From contig NC_014219.1 in NCBI RefSeq assembly GCF_000093085.1, forward strand, positions 1,570,384-1,634,383: a DNA stretch of 64,000 bases, written 5' to 3'. Positions within the stretch are counted from its first letter, which is position 1, and every line of letters begins with the position of its first letter. The position numbers were made by a program, and so were the translations under genes. This DNA comes from [Bacillus] selenitireducens MLS10. GTDB lineage: Bacteria; Bacillota; Bacilli; Bacillales; Salisediminibacteriaceae. Positions 1 to 7,963 of the stretch are shown in pieces. The notes under the pieces are model-generated. The model was given only the letters and a program-made list of their open reading frames with translations. It was not told the origin of the DNA and made no database searches.

Positions 1-105
1 ACAAGTCACCTCGCTGCCAACAAGTCTCAAAAGCAAAAGCGCAAGCTCCGTAAAGCCGGACTTGTAAGCAAAGGTGACCAAAAGCGTATTGGCGAAATGA
101 TCTGA
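1..105 (+). CDS. rpmI: 50S ribosomal protein L35, C-terminal part
   Basis: The window opens inside this gene; 34 codons and a TGA stop are visible. The fragment reads [14 protein letters not shown] then [20 protein letters not shown], the basic C-terminal tail typical of bacterial L35. L35 is a small structural protein of the large ribosomal subunit. It lies 74 bp upstream of rplT, as in the infC-rpmI-rplT operon of Bacillus, so infC should lie just outside the window. The start is not visible. Confidence 0.95.
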   Translation, partial: TSHLAANKSQKQKRKLRKAGLVSKGDQKRIGEMI

Positions 106-179
106 TCGGCACAGAGAGGCAACGACCTCTCCCATGCCTTAACTGAACGAATAAACTGAACCATAAAGGAGGGATTACG

Positions 180-536
180 ATGGCAAGAGTAAAAGGTGGG
201 TATGTAGCCCGTCGTCGTCGTAAAAGAGTATTAAAGCTTGCAAAAGGATACGTAGGATCCAAGCATCGTTTATTTAAAACCGCACAGGGACAGGTTATGA
301 AATCGCATCTGTATGCGTACCGTGACCGTCGTCAGAAGAAGCGTGACTTCCGTAAACTCTGGATCGCACGAATCAATGCGGCAGCCAGAATCAACGGTCT
401 TTCTTACAACCGTTTCATGCACGGCCTGAAGCAGGCGGGTATCGAAATGAACCGTAAGATGCTTGCTGATCTCGCGATTAACGACGAGAAAGCATTTGCT
501 GAACTTGCTGATAAGGCAAAAGCAAACCTGAAGTAA
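180..536 (+). CDS. rplT: 50S ribosomal protein L20
   Basis: A 118-residue, very basic protein starting [20 protein letters not shown], which is the N-terminus of L20. L20 binds 23S rRNA early in large-subunit assembly and, in Bacillus, represses its own operon through the infC leader (family knowledge; that leader is not in this window). The ATG follows AAAGGAGGGATTACG, a strong ribosome binding site. It sits directly after rpmI and is the expected last ribosomal gene of the operon. Length equals the usual family length. Confidence 0.98.
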   Translation: MARVKGGYVARRRRKRVLKLAKGYVGSKHRLFKTAQGQVMKSHLYAYRDRRQKKRDFRKLWIARINAAARINGLSYNRFMHGLKQAGIEMNRKMLADLAINDEKAFAELADKAKANLK

Positions 537-629
537 TGAAAAGCAGGGTGGCGATGTATCCAGAATCGGGATCATGGTCATCCTTTTTTTCGCTTTTATG
601 CAGGAGCGACCCCATGGGAGGTGACCGGT

Positions 630-911
630 ATGGAATGGTCATGGATGAACATTGTATTTGTGTATACGGCGGTGATCAGCCTTGTTGGGGTTTTTCTGAT
701 GATGTCGGACAAAGGCCGTGCCATCAATCAAAAATACCGGATTTCAGAGCGCACGCTCCTGACAGTAGCTGCTCTTGGCGGTGCGATGGCCATGTTGATG
801 ATGGCGAGACTGATCAGGCATAAGACGAAGCGGCCCAAGTTTATGCTCGGCATGCCGATGATGGCAATCGTCCATGTCGGTTTGTTCATTTATTTTTTTT
901 ATGTCAGCTGA
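630..911 (+). CDS. ysdA: DUF1294 small membrane protein (YsdA-like)
   Basis: A 93-residue protein with hydrophobic segments near residues 8-25, 42-60 and 72-92. The middle part, with DKGRAINQKYRISERTLL, matches the DUF1294 pattern of a membrane segment, a short basic loop and an R-I-x-E-R-T-L motif. A GTG at 621 would add three residues, but GGGAGGTGA at 616-624 is placed for the ATG at 630, so that start was chosen. ysdA follows rplT in B. subtilis too. Its function is unknown; family assignment is fairly secure. Confidence 0.85.
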   Translation: MEWSWMNIVFVYTAVISLVGVFLMMSDKGRAINQKYRISERTLLTVAALGGAMAMLMMARLIRHKTKRPKFMLGMPMMAIVHVGLFIYFFYVS

Positions 912-937
912 TGATGTTTTTTATACTGTAGGAATGT

Positions 938-966
938 TTAACTCCGTTAAGGGAATATAGTATAAG
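938..966 (+). promoter_or_regulatory. Predicted SigA promoter of the TVP38-type gene
   Basis: TTAACT (938-943), 17 bp, TATAAG (961-966). It lies about 70 bp upstream of the TTG start at 1035. Confidence 0.5.
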
Positions 967-1034
967 TACAAAAGAGGCTTTCGCCAATAAAGCTTGGCGA
1001 CAAGCTGAGTTTTCTTCAGGAAAGGGGTGGTGTC

Positions 1035-1613
1035 TTGGAAACGATGAATGAAGCTGTCTTTCGGGCAGTGGAAGAGGCAGGCTGGATCGCACCGTTGATC
1101 TTTATTCTGCTGCATGTATTCAGACCCATACTCCTGTTGCCGGTTGTCGTGTTTTATATTGCCGGCGGCTATCTGTTCGGTATTTTTTACGGAACGCTGT
1201 ATACCCTGATCGGCCTTGCGCTGATGAGTGCCGTGTTCTACGCGATCGTGAATGTGATTCCGTCTGCGAGACACTATTTATCGCGGGTCAAAAGACGTGT
1301 CTTCGGAGATCGTCAAATGTCTCTAGGGCAGGTCAACATTCTCCGTATGATGCCGTTTATTCATTTTCAGGTCCTTTCCCTGTATCTGATCGAAATGACT
1401 TCGTCGTTTAAAGAATATATGCGGTACTCTGTTGCCGGGGTGATTTTGCCAACGATCACCTACACGAGTTTCGGCGGATTTATTACGACGATGCCCTGGT
1501 ATGCAACGTTGACGTTCTTTGCCGTTCTTGCGATCATCTTTTTCTGGTTTGGCCAAAAAGATGATCCGGAAGAGGATGAACTCAACCGAATCCTTGCCAA
1601 GGCAGGATTTTAA
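1035..1613 (+). CDS. TVP38/TMEM64 (SNARE-associated) family membrane protein
   Basis: A 192-residue polytopic membrane protein. The central segment (about residues 25-75) has the FRPILLLPVVVFYIAGGYLFG pattern of the VTT/TVP38 domain: a helix with Pro, then G-G-Y-x-F-G. Later helices lie near residues 130-170, followed by an acidic tail. DedA/TVP38 proteins are linked to lipid-carrier recycling and membrane homeostasis; the substrate here cannot be told. TTG at 1035 is the likely start because GGGGTGG lies 4 nt before it; an ATG at 1044 is the alternative. A strong terminator follows at once. Confidence 0.8.
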   Translation: METMNEAVFRAVEEAGWIAPLIFILLHVFRPILLLPVVVFYIAGGYLFGIFYGTLYTLIGLALMSAVFYAIVNVIPSARHYLSRVKRRVFGDRQMSLGQVNILRMMPFIHFQVLSLYLIEMTSSFKEYMRYSVAGVILPTITYTSFGGFITTMPWYATLTFFAVLAIIFFWFGQKDDPEEDELNRILAKAGF

Positions 1614-1655
1614 AGCCCCAAAGCTGTCCGTTGTGGACCATGCTTTGGGGCTTTT
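1612..1655 (+). terminator. Rho-independent terminator
   Basis: AAAGCCCCAAAGC (1612-1624) pairs with GCTTTGGGGCTTT (1642-1654). The stem starts inside the stop codon of the preceding gene, and the 3' arm ends in TTTT. Confidence 0.85.
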
Positions 1656-1683
1656 GATCGTTGACGGAAGCTTGATGGAAACA

Positions 1684-1716
1684 AAAGACTGCCGGCATCA
1701 ACTGCCGACAGTCTTT
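1684..1716 (-). terminator. Terminator of the minus-strand ysdB gene
   Basis: AAAGACTGCCGGCA (1684-1697), loop TCAAC, TGCCGACAGTCTTT (1703-1716), with one wobble pair. Read on the minus strand it ends in TCTTTTGTTT, just past the ysdB stop. It may also stop forward transcripts. Confidence 0.75.
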
Positions 1717-1733
1717 GTGCAACATCCATAGTC

Positions 1734-2138
1734 TCAGTAACCCCGTCTCTCGAGCCGTCTGATCCATTCCCGGACCGGTGAGCGCCATTCCACGACAGCT
1801 TCCGGGTAGCGGAGCTTCAGCTCCCGTTCCATGAACTGAAAATCACGAAGGGACATCTTTTGGAAGTCATCAATATCCTCAGACCAGACCATAATTGTTG
1901 TCACATCAGGACCCGCGTTCAGGGAGTCCATAAATTTCTCGCCTTCAAACAGGGCTGATTTGTATGTGAAATCAATATTTTTACGAATGTTTTCTGTGTC
2001 ATCAAGGAGATAAAAGTCGCCGCGGTTTTTGGCTGATTCGAGCTTCCGTCGAGGATCGAGAATGTATTTCGTGATACTGAAAACGATAATGGCTACGGCT
2101 ATCATCAACAAAAGGCGAAAAAGCAGTATATGAAACAT
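1734..2138 (-). CDS. ysdB: YsdB-like membrane-anchored protein
   Basis: A 134-residue protein with one N-terminal membrane helix (about residues 3-24), then a soluble domain of about 110 residues with the DPRRKLESAKNRGDFYLLDD and EWRSPVREWIRRLERRGY stretches. It matches the YsdB family, which in B. subtilis is part of the SigW regulon and sits beside ysdA (family knowledge). The molecular role is not known. It has its own terminator at 1684-1716 and lies opposite to its neighbours. Confidence 0.75.
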   Translation of the reverse strand: MFHILLFRLLLMIAVAIIVFSITKYILDPRRKLESAKNRGDFYLLDDTENIRKNIDFTYKSALFEGEKFMDSLNAGPDVTTIMVWSEDIDDFQKMSLRDFQFMERELKLRYPEAVVEWRSPVREWIRRLERRGY

Positions 2139-2331
2139 GGGAAACCTCTCCTTTTGAAATCCGGCGTAATAAAGACAAGCCTGACGGTTTCACCGTTTAT
2201 TCCGGCGAAGTTGCGGTAATGTCTTCGGGTGAAATCCTGTCAAACGACGGCTTTGTCCGTTGAACAGGAACTGCTTCTTCTTGTGAATACGGATCAGGTT
2301 CGCATGAGGTTTCAAAAGAATTCTCCTGATC

Positions 2332-2361
2332 ATGACAAACCGGATTCAAGTTCAGTATAAT
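2332..2361 (+). promoter_or_regulatory. Predicted SigA promoter of the dUTPase gene
   Basis: ATGACA (2332-2337), 18 bp, TATAAT (2356-2361). The start codon is at 2399, leaving a leader of about 30 nt. The rest of the 2139-2398 gap shows no gene. Confidence 0.6.
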
Positions 2362-2398
2362 GAAGCCGTGGAATGAAAATCAAGAAAGAGGGCTGACA

Positions 2399-2893
2399 AT
2401 GGATATCAATCGATTATTTAAGATGCAAAAAGCGCTCGATGAAAGCATTGAGAAGGCAAGAGATCTGCAGAATGAGGATCTCCTTGCCCGCAAATGTCTT
2501 GCGTTCTGTGTGGAACTTGGTGAACTGGCCAATGAAACCCGCTGCTTCAAGTTTTGGAGCGACAAGGGTGCCTCAGACAGGGAGACAATCCTTGAAGAAT
2601 ATGTGGACGGGGTGCATTTTCTTCTGTCCATCGGGCTCGAATTGAATCTGGATTCAGATAAGCAAGAGGTTAACATGAAGAACGCGGAAGACATCGGCAG
2701 GACAGCTGCTTTTATACAGGTGTATCAGGCGGTGACGGACCTGCAGAGATCTTACAACGCTCAAGATTATCAGACGCTTTTCGATGCATACTGGCAGCTC
2801 GGAGCTTCACTCGGATTTAAGGATCGTGACGTGGAACGGGCTTACGATGAGAAGAATGAGGTTAACTATCAGCGTCAGAAGGACGGATATTAA
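2399..2893 (+). CDS. Dimeric all-alpha dUTP diphosphatase
   Basis: A 164-residue protein of the dimeric (MazG-like) dUTPase family, which hydrolyses dUTP to dUMP and PPi and so keeps uracil out of DNA and feeds thymidylate synthesis. The family's metal ligands are visible: E-x-x-E in VELGELANE (about residues 36-44) and E-x-x-x-D in LEEYVDGVHFLL (about residues 64-75). A K-F-W-S motif lies between them. An in-frame GTG/ATG upstream is ignored because AGAGGG is placed for the ATG at 2399. This is not the trimeric type of dUTPase. Confidence 0.85.
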   Translation: MDINRLFKMQKALDESIEKARDLQNEDLLARKCLAFCVELGELANETRCFKFWSDKGASDRETILEEYVDGVHFLLSIGLELNLDSDKQEVNMKNAEDIGRTAAFIQVYQAVTDLQRSYNAQDYQTLFDAYWQLGASLGFKDRDVERAYDEKNEVNYQRQKDGY

Positions 2894-2913
2894 TGCTTCG
2901 GATCCCGAAGGGT

Positions 2914-2942
2914 TTGAGATTCGTGCATGAAACCGTTATAAT
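2914..2942 (+). promoter_or_regulatory. Predicted SigA promoter of ysdC
   Basis: TTGAGA (2914-2919), 17 bp, TATAAT (2937-2942), 48 bp before the ysdC start. Confidence 0.65.
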
Positions 2943-2990
2943 GGAACAGGTACATAACCTAGCATGGAAGATTAAAAGGAGGCAGTTTTC

Positions 2991-4070
2991 ATGGATGATA
3001 TGTTAAAGATGCTAAAAGAACTGACGGATGCCAATGGTGTCCCGGGTAATGAGCGTGAGCCGCGTCAGGTGATGAAGAAATACATCGAGCCTTTAGCGGA
3101 CGAAATCGAAACCGACCATCTGGGGAGTCTGATAGCAAAGAAGACCGGATCCGTTGCGGATGGTCCGAAAATCATGGTGGCGGGTCACCTCGATGAAATC
3201 GGATTTATGGTGACGAATATTGATGAGCGCGGTTTTTTGAAGTTCCAGACGGTTGGGGGCTGGTGGGAACAAGTCATGCTCGCCCAGCGCGTCACGGTTA
3301 TGACAAAAGAAGGGGACGTTCCCGGTGTGATCGGCTCCAAACCCCCTCATATCCTCCCTGCAGAAGCGAGGAAAAAGTCTGTCGACAAAAAGGAAATGTT
3401 TATCGACATCGGTGCCACATCAAGGGAGGAAGCGGAGTCTTTCGGCGTCAGACCGGGTGATTCTGTCGTGCCTGTCTGTGACTTTACTGTTATGAAAAAC
3501 GAGAAGTTCCTCATGGCAAAAGCGTGGGATAACCGAATCGGCTGTGCAATCGCCATCGAAGTGCTCCGACAGCTCCAGGGCGTGGATCACCCGAATACCG
3601 TTTATGGTGTCGGAACCGTGCAGGAAGAAGTTGGCCTCCGTGGTGCGCGCACATCCGCCCACCATATCCAGCCGGACATTGGATTTGGGGTTGATGTGGG
3701 GATTGCCGGTGATACACCGGGAGTCACAGAGAAAGATGCTCTGGCAAAGATGGGGAAAGGGCCGCAAATCATCATGTATGATGCGTCAATGATCTCCCAT
3801 AAAGGGCTTCGAGATTTTGTAACAGGAACGGCTGATGAAAAAGAGATTCCGTATCAGTTTGATTCCGTCCCTGGAGGCGGTACAGATTCAGGAGCGATTC
3901 ACCTGACGGCAAACGGTGTGCCGGCACTGTCGATTACCGTTGCAACCCGCTACATTCACACACATGCAGGCATCCTTCACCGGGATGACTTCGAGAATGC
4001 TGTTAAGCTGATTGTCGAAGTGATTAAAAAACTCGATCAGGATACGGTCAAAGCCATTACATTTGACTGA
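2991..4070 (+). CDS. ysdC: M42 family metallo-aminopeptidase (YsdC)
   Basis: A 359-residue cytosolic peptidase of family M42 (glutamyl aminopeptidase/deblocking aminopeptidase; older annotations say endoglucanase M). It trims N-terminal residues from peptides as a large tetrahedral oligomer in related enzymes. The two-metal site is visible: AGHLDEIG (His66, Asp68), AWDNRIG, the catalytic pair in [15 protein letters not shown] and the last His in YIHTHAG. Length is normal. It has its own promoter and terminator and follows the same neighbours as B. subtilis ysdC. The peptide substrate here is not known. Confidence 0.92.
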   Translation: MDDMLKMLKELTDANGVPGNEREPRQVMKKYIEPLADEIETDHLGSLIAKKTGSVADGPKIMVAGHLDEIGFMVTNIDERGFLKFQTVGGWWEQVMLAQRVTVMTKEGDVPGVIGSKPPHILPAEARKKSVDKKEMFIDIGATSREEAESFGVRPGDSVVPVCDFTVMKNEKFLMAKAWDNRIGCAIAIEVLRQLQGVDHPNTVYGVGTVQEEVGLRGARTSAHHIQPDIGFGVDVGIAGDTPGVTEKDALAKMGKGPQIIMYDASMISHKGLRDFVTGTADEKEIPYQFDSVPGGGTDSGAIHLTANGVPALSITVATRYIHTHAGILHRDDFENAVKLIVEVIKKLDQDTVKAITFD

Positions 4071-4080
4071 CGGACAGTCG

Positions 4081-4118
4081 ACCTGTTGCACGGATTTCGT
4101 GCAACAGGTTATTTTATT
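4081..4118 (+). terminator. Rho-independent terminator of ysdC
   Basis: ACCTGTTGCACG (4081-4092), loop GATTT, CGTGCAACAGGT (4098-4109), then TATTTTATT. The 12-bp stem is perfect. Confidence 0.9.
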
Positions 4119-4175
4119 CAGAGGGAGACAAATCTCCGCTAATCGGGTATATATACATCACAAGGGGGAGATGGC

Positions 4176-4751
4176 ATGGTCTGGCTTATTCATCAGTTGA
4201 CGAGGAGTGTCCCGTTGTGGATATTTTTGCTCGGGGTCACTGTATTTTTCTTGTTTCTTCTGTTTGTGCTCCCTTCAGAGGCAGCGCGATCGACGGCGTA
4301 TTTCGGGGGTGTTGAAGCGCCTGACACGCAGTTCTTCTATACAGGAGACGATCTTGTCCGGATCGCTTCGGCGTTCGGAGCGGAGGGCAGAGCGTACTAC
4401 ATACGTTCCCGTTTTACCTTTGATGTTGTTTGGCCACTGGCCTACGGATTTTTCCTCTGGTCAGGCATCGCGTGGCTGAAAGGGCTGATTGGCAACCAGC
4501 TGCTTCGGTATTTGCCGTTGATTCCGGTCACTGCGGTTCTGCTTGATTTTCTTGAAAACAGCGGGGCGTCCCTTGTGATGTACGTTTATCCCGAGCAGAT
4601 TCCAATCATAACCGGACTGATCCCGTTATTCACCACCTTGAAGTGGCTGATAATCGGTGTGTCGTTTGCATTGTTGGCTGGTCTCTTGGTGATGACCCCT
4701 GTCATTCGAAGAGGAGAGAGACGGCGAAGGATCAGAACAGATAAAGAATAA
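4176..4751 (+). CDS. Unrecognised four-helix membrane protein
   Basis: A 191-residue protein that I do not recognise. Hydrophobic segments lie near residues 12-32, 84-102, 112-128 and 140-172. A longer polar part between the first two contains GDDLVRIASAFGAEGRAYYIRSRFTFDVVWP, and the C-terminus is very basic (RRGERRRRIR), which suggests a cytoplasmic tail. An ATG at 4176 follows AAGGGGGAG, a good ribosome binding site. It stands alone between the ysdC terminator and the next promoter. No catalytic motif was seen. Confidence 0.7.
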   Translation: MVWLIHQLTRSVPLWIFLLGVTVFFLFLLFVLPSEAARSTAYFGGVEAPDTQFFYTGDDLVRIASAFGAEGRAYYIRSRFTFDVVWPLAYGFFLWSGIAWLKGLIGNQLLRYLPLIPVTAVLLDFLENSGASLVMYVYPEQIPIITGLIPLFTTLKWLIIGVSFALLAGLLVMTPVIRRGERRRRIRTDKE

Positions 4752-4797
4752 GAGGTGTGATCATCAAGAAGGCATACTGCATTTTCCAACATACAAC

Positions 4798-4826
4798 TTG
4801 TGTTTCCCAAGCGTTTTGCCTATGAT
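4798..4826 (+). promoter_or_regulatory. Predicted SigA promoter of the binding-lipoprotein gene
   Basis: TTGTGT (4798-4803), 17 bp, TATGAT (4821-4826), 39 bp before the ATG. Confidence 0.6.
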
Positions 4827-4865
4827 AGAATATGTGGATTTAAATGAAATGAGGAGCTGACAGTT

Positions 4866-5717
4866 ATGAACATCAACACCATCATGAAAGGTGCTGCAGT
4901 GGGCAGTGTGTTTTTCCTTGCTGCATGCGGCAATAACGAATCAAATGACAGCATGGGCGAGATTGAAATCGGCTACAATAACTGGGCTGAGAATATTGCA
5001 GTGACAAATATGTGGAAGATCCTTTTAGAGGAACAGGGGTATGACGTCACGATTACACCTCTTGAGAAGGCCCCGATTTGGTCAGCTGTAGCCAATGATA
5101 ACATCGATATTGGCATGGAGATCTGGCTTCCGATCACGGATGAACCATTTTACGAAGAGTATAATGAGGACATTCATATCGGTGAGATGTGGTTTGAAGC
5201 TGCGAATCTCGGCTTTGCAGTTCCGGACTATATGCCGATCACAAGCATCGATGAACTCGATACTGTCTATGACGAGATTAATGGTGAAATTACGGGCATA
5301 GAAGCAGGAGCAAGTATCTCAGAACTTGCTGATCAGACTCTTGAGCATTATGGACTTGAGGTGAGTCAGACAAACAGTTCCGAGGCTGCCATGATGACAG
5401 CTCTCGATACGGCATATCAGGCTGAGGAACCGATCGTCGTTGCGATGTGGAATCCACATTGGGCTTTCGCAGAGTATAATATTCGCTATCTGGAAGATCC
5501 TAAAGGAACCTTTGGAGAACCGGATGATATATTCTTCATGACAAGAACGGGATTCCCTGAAGATCATCCTGACATTCTTGAGTGGTTAAATACGTGGGAA
5601 ATGAACGATGAGAACCTTGGTGAGTTAATGGCGATGATTAATGAGCAGGGTGAAGAAGAGGGAGCTAGTCGATGGATTGAGGAAAACCGGGATACGATTG
5701 ATACGTGGATTCAATAA
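4866..5717 (+). CDS. Glycine betaine/proline-type ABC substrate-binding lipoprotein (OpuAC family)
   Basis: A 283-residue lipoprotein: a hydrophobic signal ending in the lipobox FFLAAC (Cys21), then an OpuAC/ProX-type solute-binding domain. Typical segments are IGYNNWAENIAVTNMWKILLE, IWSAVANDNIDIGMEIWLP and VVAMWNPHWAFAEYNI, whose Trp residues form the aromatic box that binds quaternary amines in this family. It should capture glycine betaine, choline or a related solute outside the membrane. The mature domain is strongly acidic, as in salt-adapted proteins. No permease or ATPase gene is adjacent, so its transporter must lie elsewhere. Confidence 0.88.
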   Translation: MNINTIMKGAAVGSVFFLAACGNNESNDSMGEIEIGYNNWAENIAVTNMWKILLEEQGYDVTITPLEKAPIWSAVANDNIDIGMEIWLPITDEPFYEEYNEDIHIGEMWFEAANLGFAVPDYMPITSIDELDTVYDEINGEITGIEAGASISELADQTLEHYGLEVSQTNSSEAAMMTALDTAYQAEEPIVVAMWNPHWAFAEYNIRYLEDPKGTFGEPDDIFFMTRTGFPEDHPDILEWLNTWEMNDENLGELMAMINEQGEEEGASRWIEENRDTIDTWIQ

Positions 5718-5765
5718 TCAACGGCATATTTCAGCCCGACAGTACCAGTGAAAGGGGGCAATTCC

Positions 5766-6521
5766 ATGGATGTCATTGCATCTGTACAAAATCCGCGGAT
5801 CAAAGCGTGGAAGAAACTGCATACCAAAAAAGGCCGTGACAAATCAGGCTTGTTCTTTATTGAAGGGGATCACCTGATTGAGGAAGCGATCCGTTCAGCC
5901 ATCACCATCAAAGAGCTGATATTGGAAGAAAATCAGTCTTTGCCTGAAGCATGGGAAGACCCCGAAGTACCCGTCGTCTGGGTCACACAGCCGGTACTCA
6001 ATGAACTTTGTGAAACAGAGACGCCACAGGGCTTTGCTGCCGTGTGTGAAAAACCGCCTCTTGTGAATCTGCCCCTTGACGACGGGCGATTCCTGTTTAT
6101 TGACGGGGTTCAGGACCCCGGTAATCTTGGCGCGATGATCCGTACTGCCGAAGCAGCGGGCATTACGGGAGTGGTGATCGGTGACGGTACAGTGGATGTG
6201 TACAATGGCAAGGTGATTCGCTCGACTCAGGGCTCCCTGTTCCATATTCCGGTTCAGAAAATGGATCTCGAAGAAGCGGTCGAGATTTGTAAGGAAGCCA
6301 ATGTACCCGTTTTTGGCACGAGTCTTCAAGGCAGTACCTTCAATGCCCTGGAGCCGCAAGACACCTTCGCATTGATAATGGGGAACGAGGGGAGCGGCGT
6401 GCGTGCAAGGCTCTTGGAGATGACCGATCAGAATCTCTACATCCCGATATACGGGAAGGCAGAGTCTTTGAACGTGGCAGTTGCGTGCGGCATTGTCCTG
6501 TATCACCTCAGAGGCATGTAA
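5766..6521 (+). CDS. ysgA: TrmH/SpoU-family RNA 2'-O-methyltransferase (YsgA)
   Basis: A 251-residue SPOUT-class methyltransferase that should transfer a methyl group from S-adenosylmethionine to a ribose 2'-OH, probably in rRNA. An N-terminal substrate-binding domain (SVQNPRIKAWKKLHTKKGRD) is followed by the knotted catalytic domain with FIDGVQDPGNLGAMIRTAEA (motif 1), ALIMGNEGSGV (motif 2) and IPIYGKAESLNVAVACGI (motif 3). The ATG at 5766 was chosen because AAAGGGGGC precedes it; an upstream in-frame GTG would overlap that site. It sits upstream of pheS as in B. subtilis, but sspI, its usual neighbour there, is absent. Confidence 0.9.
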   Translation: MDVIASVQNPRIKAWKKLHTKKGRDKSGLFFIEGDHLIEEAIRSAITIKELILEENQSLPEAWEDPEVPVVWVTQPVLNELCETETPQGFAAVCEKPPLVNLPLDDGRFLFIDGVQDPGNLGAMIRTAEAAGITGVVIGDGTVDVYNGKVIRSTQGSLFHIPVQKMDLEEAVEICKEANVPVFGTSLQGSTFNALEPQDTFALIMGNEGSGVRARLLEMTDQNLYIPIYGKAESLNVAVACGIVLYHLRGM

Positions 6522-6544
6522 GACAGAAAAATCCCGGTTAGCGG

Positions 6545-6573
6545 TTGCCAAAGCAACTGCTTTCGCTTATAAT
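6545..6573 (+). promoter_or_regulatory. Predicted SigA promoter of the pheST leader
   Basis: TTGCCA (6545-6550), 17 bp, TATAAT (6568-6573). It lies about 7 nt upstream of the T-box leader. Confidence 0.75.
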
Positions 6574-6579
6574 TCATTC

Positions 6580-6848
6580 ATATGTAAGGATACAAATGCA
6601 GCGATGGAGAACAGTACTTCGAGGATCCGACATACAGGGAGGACCGGTCATGGATTGAGAGCCGGTTCACGTTTGGAACGAAGGAATTCACTCCTGAGCA
6701 GACACCGGAGTATGGCGACAGTCAGAAAGGTGATCCGGCCCAGAAGCCCGTTATCTTCTGTTCGAGTGAGCAGTCCGTGCTGAGCGGGCTGTTAATGAGG
6801 GTGGTACCGCGAAGCTTTCGTCCCTTTTATGGGAGGAAGCTTTTTTTG
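6580..6848 (+). promoter_or_regulatory. T-box riboswitch, tRNA-Phe responsive
   Basis: The leader before pheS carries the conserved T-box AATGAGGGTGGTACCGCG at 6794-6811, directly followed by a terminator: GAAGCTTTCGTCCC (6811-6824) pairing with GGGAGGAAGCTT (6831-6842) and a T-run. A GGAATTCACTCC segment (6683-6694) offers TTC at 6687-6689 as the Phe specifier codon, and ACAGTACTT near 6610 resembles the AGUA box of stem I. TGGT in the T-box bulge fits the ACCA end of tRNA-Phe. Uncharged tRNA-Phe should stabilise the antiterminator and raise pheST expression. Placement of the specifier is inferred by eye. Confidence 0.92.
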
Positions 6849-6907
6849 TTTGTCCGGACGTTGTCCGAAGAAGAATAGCGAGTATGAATCAGAAGGAGGA
6901 AACAAAC

Positions 6908-7942
6908 ATGTTGGATCGACTGCAGGAGCTCCATGATGAGGCGGCGGCGCAGATTGAATCTGCCGTAACGCTCAGTGATCTCCGTGATGTTCGGGTGAAA
7001 TACTTAGGAAAGAAAGGCCCGATGACAGAACTGATGAAAGGGATGGGCAAACTGTCCAGTGAAGAACGCCCGAAAGTGGGGCAAAAAGCGAACGAAGTCC
7101 GCGAGTCATTAACAGGCAAGCTTGATGCAAAAGAAGCGAAACTCGAGTCCGAGGCTCTTGAGGCGAAGCTTCAGGAAGAAAAAGTGGATGTCACACTGCC
7201 CGGGCGACCGGTTCCAAAGGGAGGCAGACATCCTCTGACATCCGTCGTGGAAACCATTGAGGATGTGTTTATCGGGATGGGCTTTACCATCGCCGAAGGC
7301 CCTGAAGTCGAGACGGATTATTACAACTTTGAATCCCTGAATCTGCCCAAGCACCACCCGGCAAGGGATATGCAGGACACGTTCTTCATTTCGTCCGATC
7401 TGCTGCTTCGTACGCAAACCTCACCGGTCCAGACGAGAACAATGGAAAAGCACCAGGGCGTGGGCCCGGTCAAGATTATCTGTCCTGGGAAAGTGTACCG
7501 CCGTGATGAGGACGATGCCACGCATTCCCATCAGTTTATGCAGATCGAAGGTCTCGTTGTTGACCGAGGAATTCGTATGAGTGATCTGAAGGGCATCTTT
7601 GCGACATTCGTCAAAGAGTATTTCGGTGAGGACCGTGAAATCCGTCTTCGGCCGAGTTTCTTTCCGTTTACCGAACCGTCCGCGGAGCTGGATATTTCCT
7701 GTGCCCTATGCGGCGGGAAAGGCTGCCGGACGTGTAAAGGAACAGGCTGGATTGAAGTACTCGGTGCCGGCATGGTGCATCCGAATGTACTCAGAATGGG
7801 CGGATTTGATCCGGACGTATACAGCGGATTTGCATTCGGTATGGGCGTCGAGCGTTTTGCGATGCTGAAGTATGGCATTGATGATATCCGCCACTTCTAT
7901 ACGAATGACACGCGCTTTTTATCTCAGTTCAAACATGTGTAA
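6908..7942 (+). CDS. pheS: Phenylalanyl-tRNA synthetase alpha subunit
   Basis: 344 residues, the length of the B. subtilis protein. The alpha subunit of the alpha2beta2 enzyme holds the class II catalytic core that charges tRNA-Phe. An N-terminal coiled-coil arm (residues 1-85) is followed by motif 2 ([20 protein letters not shown]) and motif 3 ([18 protein letters not shown]). A Cys cluster, [17 protein letters not shown], lies between them, as in many Firmicute PheS. The ATG at 6908 follows AGAAGGAGGAAACAAAC. Expression is set by the T-box upstream; pheT follows 21 bp later. Confidence 0.98.
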   Translation: MLDRLQELHDEAAAQIESAVTLSDLRDVRVKYLGKKGPMTELMKGMGKLSSEERPKVGQKANEVRESLTGKLDAKEAKLESEALEAKLQEEKVDVTLPGRPVPKGGRHPLTSVVETIEDVFIGMGFTIAEGPEVETDYYNFESLNLPKHHPARDMQDTFFISSDLLLRTQTSPVQTRTMEKHQGVGPVKIICPGKVYRRDEDDATHSHQFMQIEGLVVDRGIRMSDLKGIFATFVKEYFGEDREIRLRPSFFPFTEPSAELDISCALCGGKGCRTCKGTGWIEVLGAGMVHPNVLRMGGFDPDVYSGFAFGMGVERFAMLKYGIDDIRHFYTNDTRFLSQFKHV

Positions 7943-7963
7943 GGAAGAAAAGGAGGAATCAAC

